DNA of 64,000 nt from an uncultured Ruminococcus sp. (GTDB taxonomy: Bacteria > Bacillota > Clostridia > Oscillospirales > CAG-272): positions 37,536-101,535 of the forward strand of contig CACZNC010000008.1 of the NCBI GenBank assembly GCA_902782445.1, read 5' to 3'. The number at the start of each line of letters is the position of its first letter. The stretch's first letter is position 1. This document shows positions 9,201 through 16,561 of this stretch, piece after piece. A program made the translations under genes and the position numbers. Below the pieces are notes generated by a model that made no database searches, was not told where the DNA came from, and saw only the letters and a program-made list of their open reading frames with translations.

Positions 9201-9239
9201 GTCCAACCGCAAATCTCCACCCGGATCAGAAGCCCGCAC
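6237..9239 (-). CDS. DUF4450-type six-hairpin glycosidase-like protein, main part of a frameshifted gene
   Basis: About 1000 residues without a signal peptide. The central segment (GNLSWREGYQGWRVAYGPLA, then YNMHQTFLHQARRYWEYTGD and LNTWISDHHW) resembles the (alpha/alpha)6 barrel of DUF4450 and six-hairpin glycosidase-like proteins that act on plant polysaccharides. The C-terminal 250 residues look like beta-sandwich domains. The apparent start at 9239 is an artefact: the N-terminal domain lies in another frame (9643 to about 9215). One missing base around 9215-9225 would join them. The assignment rests on recalled family pattern, so substrate and even catalysis are uncertain. Confidence 0.65.
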   Translation of the reverse strand: MRASDPGGDLRLDGDTKLYWLHGGVLGWQTHSPYRLEFSRDMVRGNVVSISESHAELRVTEEREDEPNPYGLKRFTSDNGWFAKDVPIFLRADGHSFTAAPPDALRFFRPGQTVSSPGTDVHDAIVCAGLPTGCVCYAAVGIGNAIREKPLDALFSAMRENNRIIGERLTVKTGDPAFDGAVAAGAFPTDGVFGDNVFLHGNLSWREGYQGWRVAYGPLAYGMFREAAEHFRNHFTFTRITEGPDRGGFNGTIEGARPDGIMSYNMHQTFLHQARRYWEYTGDNTFAAELLPIVEGAIERDLRRLRPGKELLLEGCLNTWISDHHWTIMGQCTQGSAYLYNLMTLAAELSDDPERKAYWTEQSETVKQDLNRVLWQKRKGVFAYARDLKGNGLIHDEPELADIYHPTELGVADPIRTCQMLDWAEDNLDWVRTDNGGKMCRSSNWHPNGGDLYSHSIYELNGGEELNLALAYQQIGLAGPAYEIFKFVYMSLYGGRDPGIPNFDYDTGRVRGGPHLYTHTALNLPCHLSVNGTGRMNPLFGDTIGMFGREVFEGILGIHPHLERSEILLAPCLPEEMPEIAVRSALIDYEYRKSDTELRLKYDLKKSGTALRTSLLLPVSEVTRVTLGGREVPYSVEPGFCSVSVSVDCPDSSFGEIVVEYRNLNLSPIDPRREVSPGEALELGWAGETVLSLEDPQELLSDVRLEKDRIAAKVTGSEGSGVFFLRMKAGGAAYIRPVKLRIGKKKAPSVFRSFREEFAAPYAWKPVDMDALFNYDSPKNAADGIISTAERPPEEYSQFNFGYYTWHVIGDFTRGHPLYGQTPDRWRSLVNDDGIAVTGEGIPFRSKREGNCMAAATLVSPSHPDRIAVPVGEGGRAVYLLITGITLPMQSHVENLRITVRYEDGTEEEHPLFNPDGIGDMWFTKFGRWHDTPANGFENIGGGRGALSSAGLDLSKPVETDLEAHILRFRLREGVPVSEIEMRVIANDVIFALMGVTVLK

Positions 9240-9643
9240 GCGCCGCGGCCCGAGACGAATGTGACGTATACCGGATCGGGGGAAATGCGGTCGTCCTGCG
9301 CCGTATAGCGCACTTCCCCGTTCTCGTATTCCGCGGTGACATGCTGAAATTCATCCAGAAATACGGGAACCGCACCTTTCACGAACGCGAGCCGTCCGTA
9401 TCCGCCCATGCCGCCCACATTGTCGAAGTGAATTTCATACCGCGGTGACAGCTTCGCAAGTACAAACGGACGGAAGGGGATTTTCTCCCGTTTTTTCAGC
9501 TCTTCCGGATCGAAGAGCAGTTCCCGGCGGTTGTCAGGGTACAGGACGCACGGAGTCGATCTCTCCGGATCAGAGGGTTCGGCGGATTCGTACCGGATCC
9601 CGCGGCCCGTAGGTTGGTAGGTATATACAGCATTGTCTTTCAT
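9062..9643 (-). CDS. N-terminal part of the frameshifted DUF4450-type gene
   Basis: From MKDNAVYTYQPTGRGIRYES at 9643 the frame encodes a beta-rich N-terminal domain up to VSGRGACGLLIRVE near 9215. Beyond that the frame yields an unlikely composition, while the next frame picks up DLRLDGDTKLYWLHGG and continues as the main part. The break is within about ten bases. An alternative ATG at 9700 has no ribosome site; the one at 9643 has only a weak GGGA. Without the shift the intact protein would be about 1135 residues. Confidence 0.55.
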   Translation of the reverse strand: MKDNAVYTYQPTGRGIRYESAEPSDPERSTPCVLYPDNRRELLFDPEELKKREKIPFRPFVLAKLSPRYEIHFDNVGGMGGYGRLAFVKGAVPVFLDEFQHVTAEYENGEVRYTAQDDRISPDPVYVTFVSGRGACGLLIRVEICGWTGIRSCTGSTAACSAGRPTVPTGWSFPAIWSGAMSFRFPSPTRSSG

Positions 9644-9774
9644 TTTTTGATCCCATGCTTTTGTCAATTCAGGAAGAGGTCTCCGTTCAGGTGCCGGCAT
9701 GAAGAGATACCGGTTTCCGTATGTTTGTTGTCGACGACTGGCTTTGCCGCCGTCCCTCCGTGAACTGTGTCCGT

Positions 9775-10980
9775 TTACCGGGCCGCAACTGTCAAAGCGG
9801 TTTCCAGCCGGTCCTCGGACTCGTTGTACCAGAAACCGCGGGCTTTTACCGTGACGGTATAGCTTCCGGATCCCAGCGGGGGGACAGTGTATTCCATTTT
9901 TGCCGGACGCTCAAGGAGATAATACGGCGACCACAGCGCAAACCGCCGCTCGACGATCCCCTTCTCGTTCCGGATGGTGATGACATAGTCGTTCACGTCC
10001 TCTCCGCCGCCGTCCGCATGATCGAAAACGATGCGAAGGCCCTCTTCTGCTTGTGCCGCTTCGAGGACTGCTCCGGGAAGGAAGCGCGGTTTTTGAGCTT
10101 CCCGGATCCTTTTCTCCCTTGTATAGACAAAGGAATCCGGATCCCACGGCCGCTCTACCAGCCAGCCCTCGTGGAAGAACTGTCCCGTGATCACGTCATA
10201 GGGCTTGATCAGCACGCTGCCGTCGTCGAACGCCTCCACAATCTGCATCTGAGCGGCCGTTTCGTATCCCGTCGGGAAGGTTTTGTAAATCTTGTCAAAC
10301 TCATCCAGTTCAAAGTAACTGAAAGTCCCCGTTCCTACGGATGTGAAGTGCTCCTGATGGATCGACCGCGGGTCGTTGATCGGCGCATGGGAGTGACCGG
10401 AAAAGTCGATGATCTGCGGGTAGTTGACAAGGATCGGCATCAGCGCGGCCTCTCCCCAGCCTATGCTGCCGTATACGGTATCCGTCGGATGCGGATGCTG
10501 GAAAAAGAATATGGGCTTATCCGGCGTATCGGCATGGGCAGCGGCGAGTTCCCGTGCCGCGAAATCAAGCTGCGGCTGACGGAACCTGCACCCTTCCGTG
10601 GTCGTGACCGAAATGAAGTGAAAGCCTCGGATCACCCGGTGCGTGTCCGCCTCCTGCCCGAAGATCTCGAAAAGCTGTCTGCGCGCGCCTTCTTCCTTCT
10701 GCGGACCGTGGTATTCGTGGGAAGCGAGGCTCAGATTCACGATCGTCTCGGGGCGCAGACCGCTGTCAAGGGATTCTTTCACCAGTTTCATCTCCTCCGG
10801 CAGACCGGCGTTTGCGAAATCCCCCACGATGTAGACGGCGTCGACCGTGGGATACTCCTGGCTGTCCGCATAGGCATAGAGGCGGCGCAGACCTTCCTCA
10901 AAACGTGTCTTTTCAATGCTGTCAGGGGTCTTATAGTGCAGATCGCTGCATACCATAAATCTTAGAACGACTTTTTTCAT
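9775..10980 (-). CDS. Calcineurin-like metallophosphoesterase
   Basis: A 401-residue protein starting MKKVVLRFMVCSDLHYK. The metal-binding blocks SDLHY, VGDFANAG and GHSHAP are visible; the usual GNHE block is replaced by a less typical LASHEYHG. A beta-sandwich C-terminal domain follows. There is no signal peptide, so it is probably cytoplasmic. The start at 10980 has GAGGAAT just before it; a GTG nine bases earlier is a less likely start. It shares strand and direction with the DUF4450-type gene downstream. The phosphate substrate is unknown. Confidence 0.75.
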   Translation of the reverse strand: MKKVVLRFMVCSDLHYKTPDSIEKTRFEEGLRRLYAYADSQEYPTVDAVYIVGDFANAGLPEEMKLVKESLDSGLRPETIVNLSLASHEYHGPQKEEGARRQLFEIFGQEADTHRVIRGFHFISVTTTEGCRFRQPQLDFAARELAAAHADTPDKPIFFFQHPHPTDTVYGSIGWGEAALMPILVNYPQIIDFSGHSHAPINDPRSIHQEHFTSVGTGTFSYFELDEFDKIYKTFPTGYETAAQMQIVEAFDDGSVLIKPYDVITGQFFHEGWLVERPWDPDSFVYTREKRIREAQKPRFLPGAVLEAAQAEEGLRIVFDHADGGGEDVNDYVITIRNEKGIVERRFALWSPYYLLERPAKMEYTVPPLGSGSYTVTVKARGFWYNESEDRLETALTVAAR

Positions 10981-11020
10981 ATTCCTCACTTCTTTTCCTT
11001 GATTTTTGATGCGCCATCCG

Positions 11021-11074
11021 TCACAGATCGTAACCGTCGATTTGTTCCTGCCCGTAAAGCCGGATGCCGTCCAT
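11021..11074 (-). CDS. Candidate 17-residue leader peptide or gene remnant
   Basis: ATG at 11074 is preceded by GGGGGGAACCC and encodes MDGIRLYGQEQIDGYDL before TGA. It sits between the promoter at 11115-11144 and the phosphoesterase gene. It could be a leader ORF or the relic of an older gene start. No homology is recognised. Confidence 0.3.
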   Translation of the reverse strand: MDGIRLYGQEQIDGYDL

Positions 11075-11114
11075 GGGTTCCCCCCGTTTTGAGGAGAAAG
11101 ATCGATACAGGATG

Positions 11115-11144
11115 ATTATATCATGGAATCATCCCGGCAGTCAA
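11115..11144 (-). promoter_or_regulatory. Promoter upstream of the phosphoesterase gene
   Basis: Minus strand TTGACT (11144-11139), 18-base spacer, TATAAT (11120-11115). Confidence 0.6.
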
Positions 11145-11294
11145 GACGCAGGATCCCAATTCATGACAGTTTTCCCGGGCAGAATACCCAGGCAGAGGCA
11201 GTTCAAAAGCTCAGGCAGCATGACTTCCGGCCGGGCAGAAAAACTCCGCCGCAGTCCTGCATCCGTTTTTTTCCGTTAGGAAGCGGACAACGGC

Positions 11295-11323
11295 TTGCTT
11301 TTTTCTATTGGATCATGTATAAT
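11295..11323 (+). promoter_or_regulatory. Promoter of the GPH symporter operon
   Basis: TTGCTT (11295-11300), 17-base spacer, TATAAT (11318-11323), about 55 bases before the symporter start. Apart from this, the opposing promoter and the leader ORF, I see nothing in 10981-11383. Confidence 0.6.
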
Positions 11324-11383
11324 ATCTGACGGAAGACATGCAGTTCAGGGCTTTTTCCGCCTGAACGGAGAAGGAGGGAAAGG

Positions 11384-12880
11384 ATGGGCAAAGAAGCAAA
11401 AAGAAATGCCCTCCCCCGGCTGAAAGCGGCCTGGGGAAGGATCGTCCATAATCCGACGTTTACACTCAGGGAACAACTCGGCTATTCTTCCGGCATCATG
11501 GGAAATTCCATGGCCCAGGACGTGGAGGCTTACGCGCTCACGCTGTTTCTGACCCGGTTCATGGGGATCGCGGCGTCCTATGTCCTGATTCTGGAACTGA
11601 CTGCGAAGATCGCCAATATCATCGTCGATCCGCTGGCCGGCGTGATCCTCGACAGAAAGGGAAAACACGGCAGGAGCCGCGCAAAAGCGTTCACGCTCGT
11701 CATGCCGTTCCCTCTTGCGATCTCGTCGATCCTGCTCTTTGTCGTACCCGGCATCCGGCTGACGGCGAGGATCGTCTATGTGTTTGTATTCTATCTGATC
11801 TACTGCATCTCCGACGGCTTCTACGACATGTCCCTTTCCACCATTTCCGCCCGCATGACGACGAATCCGAATGACCGGAAGAGTTTCTACACCGTCGCCC
11901 AGTTCGCCTCAACCCTCGGCGGAATGCTCCCGAGCGGTCTGATCCCGGTCTTTGTCGCGCTCTACATGGATAAGGAAGCCCTGATCTACCTGCTCTTCGC
12001 GATTTTCTTCGGAGTCGTCGGCTTCGCGCTCATGATCGTCCCCTACTTCACGCTCCGGGAAAAAACGGCGGCCGCCTGGCGGAAGGAAACGCCCGTCGCG
12101 CTGAACTTCAAAGCCCTGATGCTGAACCGCCCGATGTGGTGCCTGATCCTCTCGCAGATCGTGGATTCGGTCAGACAGGTCTGTTATTCGGGACTGGCTT
12201 ATTTCTATCTCGAGACGCTGGACACATTCTGGATGGCGTCGGTCGCGGGAACGATCTCGGTCACGCTCTCCTATCTCGGCATCGCCGCGGTACCTTTCAT
12301 CGGAGCGAAACTCTCCTCCCGCGATATCATCATGTACGGGTATTTCTACACCGGGGTCCTGTACATCCTTTTCCTGCTCGTGGGCTACCGTTCCCTGCTC
12401 GTCGTGGCGCTGATCGTCGGATTCGCGGGACTGCCGAACGGCGCGATGAGCTCGTCGCGGAACATTCTGCTGGCGGATTCCACGGATTATATGGAATACA
12501 TGACCTGGAAGAAATACGGAGAACCGGTCCGATCGGAGGCGATGGTCTTTGCGCTCCGTTCGACCGCGGCGAGGATCAGCGGTTTCTGGAAGAGCCTTCT
12601 CTTCCCGGCGGGACTCGTGCTCATCGGCTATGTCAGCGCGAAATCCTTCGGTTCGACAACGATCAGCGTCGTACAGTCCGCCGAAACCCTGAACGGCATT
12701 TTCTATCTCATAACGATTTCGGGCATCGTCGGGAACATCGTCCCGGGCATCATCATGTCGTTCGACCATTATACGGGAAAACGCAAGGAAAGGATCCTCA
12801 AAGAGCTGTACGCGATGAGAGCCGAGCGGCAGGCCCTATGGGACGCGGAGCATCCGTCGGAGGGAGGTGCGGAGTCATGA
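11384..12880 (+). CDS. GPH-family (MFS_2) sugar:cation symporter
   Basis: A 498-residue membrane protein with about twelve hydrophobic segments. It has the glycoside-pentoside-hexuronide:cation symporter pattern: an N-terminal LGYSSGIMGNSMAQDV block, then IANIIVDPLAGVILDR, the loop where this family conserves a D-P-x-x-G pattern. It would import a glycoside or oligosaccharide together with H+ or Na+. The start has GGAGAAGGAGGGAAAGG before it. It is the first gene of a three-gene operon; the next gene begins within its stop codon (ATGA overlap). The sugar is not predictable, though the surrounding hydrolases suggest plant or host glycans. Confidence 0.85.
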   Translation: MGKEAKRNALPRLKAAWGRIVHNPTFTLREQLGYSSGIMGNSMAQDVEAYALTLFLTRFMGIAASYVLILELTAKIANIIVDPLAGVILDRKGKHGRSRAKAFTLVMPFPLAISSILLFVVPGIRLTARIVYVFVFYLIYCISDGFYDMSLSTISARMTTNPNDRKSFYTVAQFASTLGGMLPSGLIPVFVALYMDKEALIYLLFAIFFGVVGFALMIVPYFTLREKTAAAWRKETPVALNFKALMLNRPMWCLILSQIVDSVRQVCYSGLAYFYLETLDTFWMASVAGTISVTLSYLGIAAVPFIGAKLSSRDIIMYGYFYTGVLYILFLLVGYRSLLVVALIVGFAGLPNGAMSSSRNILLADSTDYMEYMTWKKYGEPVRSEAMVFALRSTAARISGFWKSLLFPAGLVLIGYVSAKSFGSTTISVVQSAETLNGIFYLITISGIVGNIVPGIIMSFDHYTGKRKERILKELYAMRAERQALWDAEHPSEGGAES

Positions 12881-13665
12881 CGGAAGGAAGAAATCACAGA
12901 AGGCGGAGGACGAGGCTCCTTCCGGCGCTGGCGGTCGCCGCGGCAGTCGTGTTTTGCTTCGCGGGATGCGCAAAGGAAAACAAATACGTCAACGTCGGCG
13001 TGGAGATGTCGACGGCCGGATTGAGTCTGTATCTCACAAACACGGTGAACGGGTTTCAGAAGATCTCAAATTACGTCTTCTTCTCCCCGTCCTCCGAAGC
13101 GTCGCTGGACAAGCTCCGGCAGGAGAAGCAGGGGATCGATATCACCTATCTGCCCGCCGAAGATCTTGGCCTGATCCGGGAGGGGGACGGGCTGACGGCA
13201 GTGTTCCCGGACTGTTTTGACAAAGACGGGGGACTGAAGGGCGTCTGGGCAGCCCGGGATTCATGGCTGGAAAACGCGCCGAATTATTCCTACAAGTTTA
13301 TTCTGGGGCTGGCCATGAGCGCGGAGTATCGGGCGTCTCACAGGAACATGAGCTATCCGGACGCGCTCGAATCCGTCCGCGGCGTGCGGGACATCGACTG
13401 GGAGGAATACCCCGAAACGATGCAGTACTGCGCCGTCTACGCGCTCTCGAACGGAGAGGAGCTTCGGGATGAACCGTTTGAAGTCAGGGACGCGGAATCC
13501 CTCCTATCCATGTTCGAGGGATTTGCTTCGGGAGCCGGAGAAGGATATGCGCTCTGCCGGGACGCGTATGCCCGGTACTGCGGGAACAGCGCGGAATCCT
13601 TTGAGAGCCTGTTTGATTTCAGCCTGGCAACCCGCGCGCTGGAAGAGGCTGCCGGGAAGGAATGA
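12877..13665 (+). CDS. Lipoprotein of unknown function (possible substrate-binding type)
   Basis: A 262-residue protein with a basic N-terminus (several Arg), a hydrophobic core and lipobox FAGC, so it should be anchored to the outer face of the membrane. The mature part starts KENKYVNVGVEMSTAGLSLY and carries an IDITYLPAEDLG segment, which recalls NMT1/TauT-like binding folds, but I cannot assign the family firmly. Its ATG overlaps the symporter stop by four bases and a phosphoesterase gene follows 14 bases after its stop. This placement suggests a role connected with sugar uptake or sensing. Confidence 0.65.
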   Translation: MTEGRNHRRRRTRLLPALAVAAAVVFCFAGCAKENKYVNVGVEMSTAGLSLYLTNTVNGFQKISNYVFFSPSSEASLDKLRQEKQGIDITYLPAEDLGLIREGDGLTAVFPDCFDKDGGLKGVWAARDSWLENAPNYSYKFILGLAMSAEYRASHRNMSYPDALESVRGVRDIDWEEYPETMQYCAVYALSNGEELRDEPFEVRDAESLLSMFEGFASGAGEGYALCRDAYARYCGNSAESFESLFDFSLATRALEEAAGKE

Positions 13666-13679
13666 GATCGGAGAGCAAG

Positions 13680-14933
13680 ATGAAGAAAACAAAATGGAAA
13701 TGGGTCCTCGCCGCGTTCTCCGGCGTCCTGCTTGTGGGGGGAGCGATCGCCGCCGCTGTGCTGCCCGTCACGTATCCCGTCGACCGTTCGCTGATCGTGA
13801 AAAACCCGGAGTACAGGATTTCTGCGGAGAAACGGAACGGGTACACAACGCTCGTGAAGAGGGACGCGGCCGGGAACGCGCTTGACGGGGATTTCAAGGT
13901 CGTGGGCTTCACGGATTCCCACCTCGATCACAACAGGGAGAAAGGCGCGGTCACACTGGAATATATCATCCGGAATATTGTGAACGAGAAACCGGATCTT
14001 GTCGTGTTCGTCGGGGACAATATCACTTCCAGCTTCAACGCCCGCCGCGCGAAACAGCTCTGCCGTGTGATGGAGGATCTCGGGGTCTATTGGACCTGCG
14101 TTCTCGGAAACCACGAAGGCGATAATCCGTGGAGCGTCTCCCGGGAAAAAATGGTTCGGATCTTCTCCTCTTATCCGCACTGCCTGAACGAAGCGGACGT
14201 GAAGCATACCGAGGACGGAGAGCGTGTTTGGGGGTTCGGGAATCATGTCCTGAACTTCGCGGATGCAGAGGGTAACATCACCCGTTCCCTGTTCTTCCTC
14301 GACGGCGGAAACGAAATGACCGAAGCGGATCGGGAGGAATTCGCCGCTGAAATAGAGGCGGGAAGCGGAAGGACGGACGACTATGTGAAGGAGAGCCAGA
14401 TCCGCTGGGTCCGGGAAAATGTCACGGCCATCCGGGAACTCAACGATTCCGGGAACGCAGAGCCGGTCAGATCGGCGGTTTTCGTCCACATCCCTCTCCC
14501 GGAATTCAGGATCGCCTATGAGGACCTGACGGGCGAGCATGAGGTTTCACCGGGGAATATCCCCCTCTACAACGTGCCGAACGAAAACGGAGACATGATC
14601 CTGACAGGACAGCGGCGGGAGACTGTATGCTGTTCCGGGCACAACAGCGGACTCTTTGACGCCGCACGTGATCTTGGTTCCGTCGATCTTGTTGTATGCG
14701 GGCATGACCACATCAATGATTTTGTCCTGAAATACCGGGGCGTGACCCTCGCGTACAACGTCCCCTCCGGATATTCGAGTTATAACCTCTGGACGAAGAA
14801 ACTCTCCGACAAGCTCCTCCAGGGCTATACCCGCTATCTGTTTCACAGAGACGGCAGTTTTGATCTTGAACCCTGTCACAACGCAGATCTCTATCCCGAA
14901 GTTCAGGAGAGCATCAGGAGGCTCTACGAGTGA
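13680..14933 (+). CDS. Membrane-anchored calcineurin-like metallophosphoesterase
   Basis: A 417-residue protein with an N-terminal signal anchor (MKKTKWKWVLAAFSGVLLVG) and an external catalytic domain. The metallophosphoesterase blocks are complete: GFTDSHLDHN, FVGDNITS, LGNHEGD, VFVHIPLP and CGHDHIND. The ATG at 13680 has GGAGAGC before it; an in-frame ATG at 13662 overlaps the previous stop and is less likely. It closes the symporter operon and is followed by a bidirectional terminator. Substrate unknown; its external location fits an exported phosphodiesterase or phosphomonoesterase. Confidence 0.8.
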   Translation: MKKTKWKWVLAAFSGVLLVGGAIAAAVLPVTYPVDRSLIVKNPEYRISAEKRNGYTTLVKRDAAGNALDGDFKVVGFTDSHLDHNREKGAVTLEYIIRNIVNEKPDLVVFVGDNITSSFNARRAKQLCRVMEDLGVYWTCVLGNHEGDNPWSVSREKMVRIFSSYPHCLNEADVKHTEDGERVWGFGNHVLNFADAEGNITRSLFFLDGGNEMTEADREEFAAEIEAGSGRTDDYVKESQIRWVRENVTAIRELNDSGNAEPVRSAVFVHIPLPEFRIAYEDLTGEHEVSPGNIPLYNVPNENGDMILTGQRRETVCCSGHNSGLFDAARDLGSVDLVVCGHDHINDFVLKYRGVTLAYNVPSGYSSYNLWTKKLSDKLLQGYTRYLFHRDGSFDLEPCHNADLYPEVQESIRRLYE

Positions 14934-14955
14934 TGTTGGCCCTCCATTAACACGG

Positions 14956-14996
14956 AAAGGCGGCTGAACCGTAAAGGGTTGAACCGCTTTTTTTCG
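14956..14996. terminator. Terminator between convergent genes
   Basis: GCGG and AACC pair with GGTT and CCGC around a short loop, followed by seven T residues. The reverse strand also ends in a T run, so it can serve both the phosphoesterase operon and the peroxiredoxin gene. Confidence 0.6.
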
Positions 14997-15153
14997 AATT
15001 ATTCAAATTTTGCAGCAGAAACGGCAGGAAGCAAGGCGGCGGATGAGGGTTCGCCCCTTATTTCACCTTTTCATACTCCGCCCGGTCCCGCGTGCCGAAG
15101 GCGGCCCTGCAGACCGTCAGGCTCTGCTCGTCTTCGAGGCAGGTGTCCTCCTC

Positions 15154-15603
15154 TTACAGTTCTTCCAGCATCTGAGCCGCGTTTTCCTTGGCCTTCACGG
15201 CACCGAATGCCTTAACGATCACGCCGTCCCCGTCAATCAGATAGGAGGAGCGGATCAGGCTCTTTGCAGGCTTGCCCTCTTTTCCGGGTTTCAGGACATC
15301 ATAAGCCGTGATGACGGACAAGTCTGTGTCCGACAGCAGCGTGAAGGGCAGTCCGTGCGCCTGTTCAAACCGTTTATGCGATTCTACAGTGTCTTTGCTC
15401 ACGCCGAGGACAACAGCGCCTTTCTCCCGGAATTGCGGATACAGGTCCCGGAAGCTGCAGGCCTGGCTGGTACAGCCGCTCGTCATATCCTTCGGATAGA
15501 AGTAAAGGATCACCTTCTGGCCCTTGTAATCCCGGAGTGCATGTACTTCCCCGTTCTGATCCGGCAATGAAAACTCCGGCGCCTTTGTTCCGATTTCGAG
15601 CAT
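15154..15603 (-). CDS. bcp: Thioredoxin-dependent thiol peroxidase (Bcp/PrxQ peroxiredoxin)
   Basis: A 149-residue peroxiredoxin of the Bcp/PrxQ type. It reduces hydrogen and organic peroxides using thioredoxin. The active-site block YPKDMTSGCTSQACSFRD has the peroxidatic Cys44 and the resolving Cys49 five residues later, as in atypical two-Cys PrxQ enzymes; the usual TPGC is TSGC. It is cytoplasmic and of normal family length. The start at 15603 has GCGAGGAGGAGACC before it; a longer frame to 15636 is not needed. In an anaerobe it would serve oxygen and peroxide defence. Confidence 0.92.
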   Translation of the reverse strand: MLEIGTKAPEFSLPDQNGEVHALRDYKGQKVILYFYPKDMTSGCTSQACSFRDLYPQFREKGAVVLGVSKDTVESHKRFEQAHGLPFTLLSDTDLSVITAYDVLKPGKEGKPAKSLIRSSYLIDGDGVIVKAFGAVKAKENAAQMLEEL

Positions 15604-15717
15604 GGTCTCCTCCTCGCTTTCTGACGGACTATTCATCCACTGTATTATCTTCGGCTCTCCCCATATCGCCCCGCTGTCATACGGAGGTCGTATTTGTTCC
15701 AGAGAGGGGTACAGTCA

Positions 15718-16374
15718 TCAGTCCGTCTCTTCCAGTTCTTTGTTGAATTTCTCGATGGACTTGTCCACGACCTTTGTGACCCGGGCCAGCATGGACGCAA
15801 CGTCCGTTCCCCTCTGTGCGAGGAGCGTGTCGCGGATGCCGCCGAAATTCCAGATGACGCCGGAATCGAAGAGAGTCCCGTCAAACACATAGTCCAGCAT
15901 GACCGCGGAATCCTTATCACGAATCAGCTTTTCGCCGAGGACAGTTTGATAGAGGCTGTCGATGACCGTATAGTGGGATTCACAGGCCAGAGCGGACAAA
16001 ACCACACCGGAACGTTCCGCGTCCTCCGACGTCCGGGGGATCATGCAGATCGTGCCGGAATAGGGATTGACGGCGGAATGATATCCGTCCTGTTCCCCGT
16101 CGTATTTGGGCAGGGGGATGATCCCGAAGTCAGCCTCCATCTCGCGCATGACGAACAGGGACTGCAGGGGCCGGATCATAAACAGGGAGCGGTTTTCCCG
16201 GAAGATGTTGATCGCGTCGTTCAGCGTGAGATTGAACGTCTGCCGGTTGAAATAGCGCATGGGGTCGCCCATCAGCTCGTAAATCGACTGCAGGCAGCCC
16301 ATGACACGCTCCGAACTCAGGTTGAGCCGCACGTTCCCTTCCTCGTCCGGCTTGCAGATGGCGATGCGAATCAT
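15718..16374 (-). pseudogene. Solute-binding protein, C-terminal fragment
   Basis: About 218 residues correspond to the C-terminal half of the binding proteins at 1-560 and 4666-6180. EGNVRLNLSSERV aligns with EGRVRLDFNTEKT of the 4666-6180 gene, and FGIIPLPKYDGEQDGYHS aligns with FGILTYPKFDAEQKDYIN. The signal peptide and N-terminal lobe are missing, so it cannot work as a binding protein. A GGAGGG precedes the in-frame ATG at 16374 and the fragment might still be translated. It is most simply a deletion remnant of a third paralogue. Confidence 0.75.
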
Positions 16375-16468
16375 ACCAGCAGAATCCCTCCATCCTTTGC
16401 GTTTCCCGTTCATTTGGATTATACCACATCCGTTTCTCTTGCGCAATGGCTTTTTCCCTTCCGCTGTG

Positions 16469-16499
16469 AAAAAAGCCGCTCCCGTGAGGAACGACTTTT
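16469..16499 (-). terminator. Rho-independent terminator of the TIM-barrel hydrolase gene
   Basis: Minus strand: AAGTCGTTCC, loop, GGAGCGGCTT, then T residues. All ten positions pair (two as G-U) only on the minus strand, which sets the direction. Confidence 0.65.
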
Positions 16500-16561
16500 A
16501 CCGGAGATATAAACCCTGTTTCGGCGGGAAGGTGTCGGGGGTATGCCCTCCTCCCACGCGT

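Noticed and set aside
15061..15153. 31 in-frame codons after the bcp stop
   Set aside because: The frame stays open and looks mildly protein-like, but there is no start, no homology and no reason for read-through.
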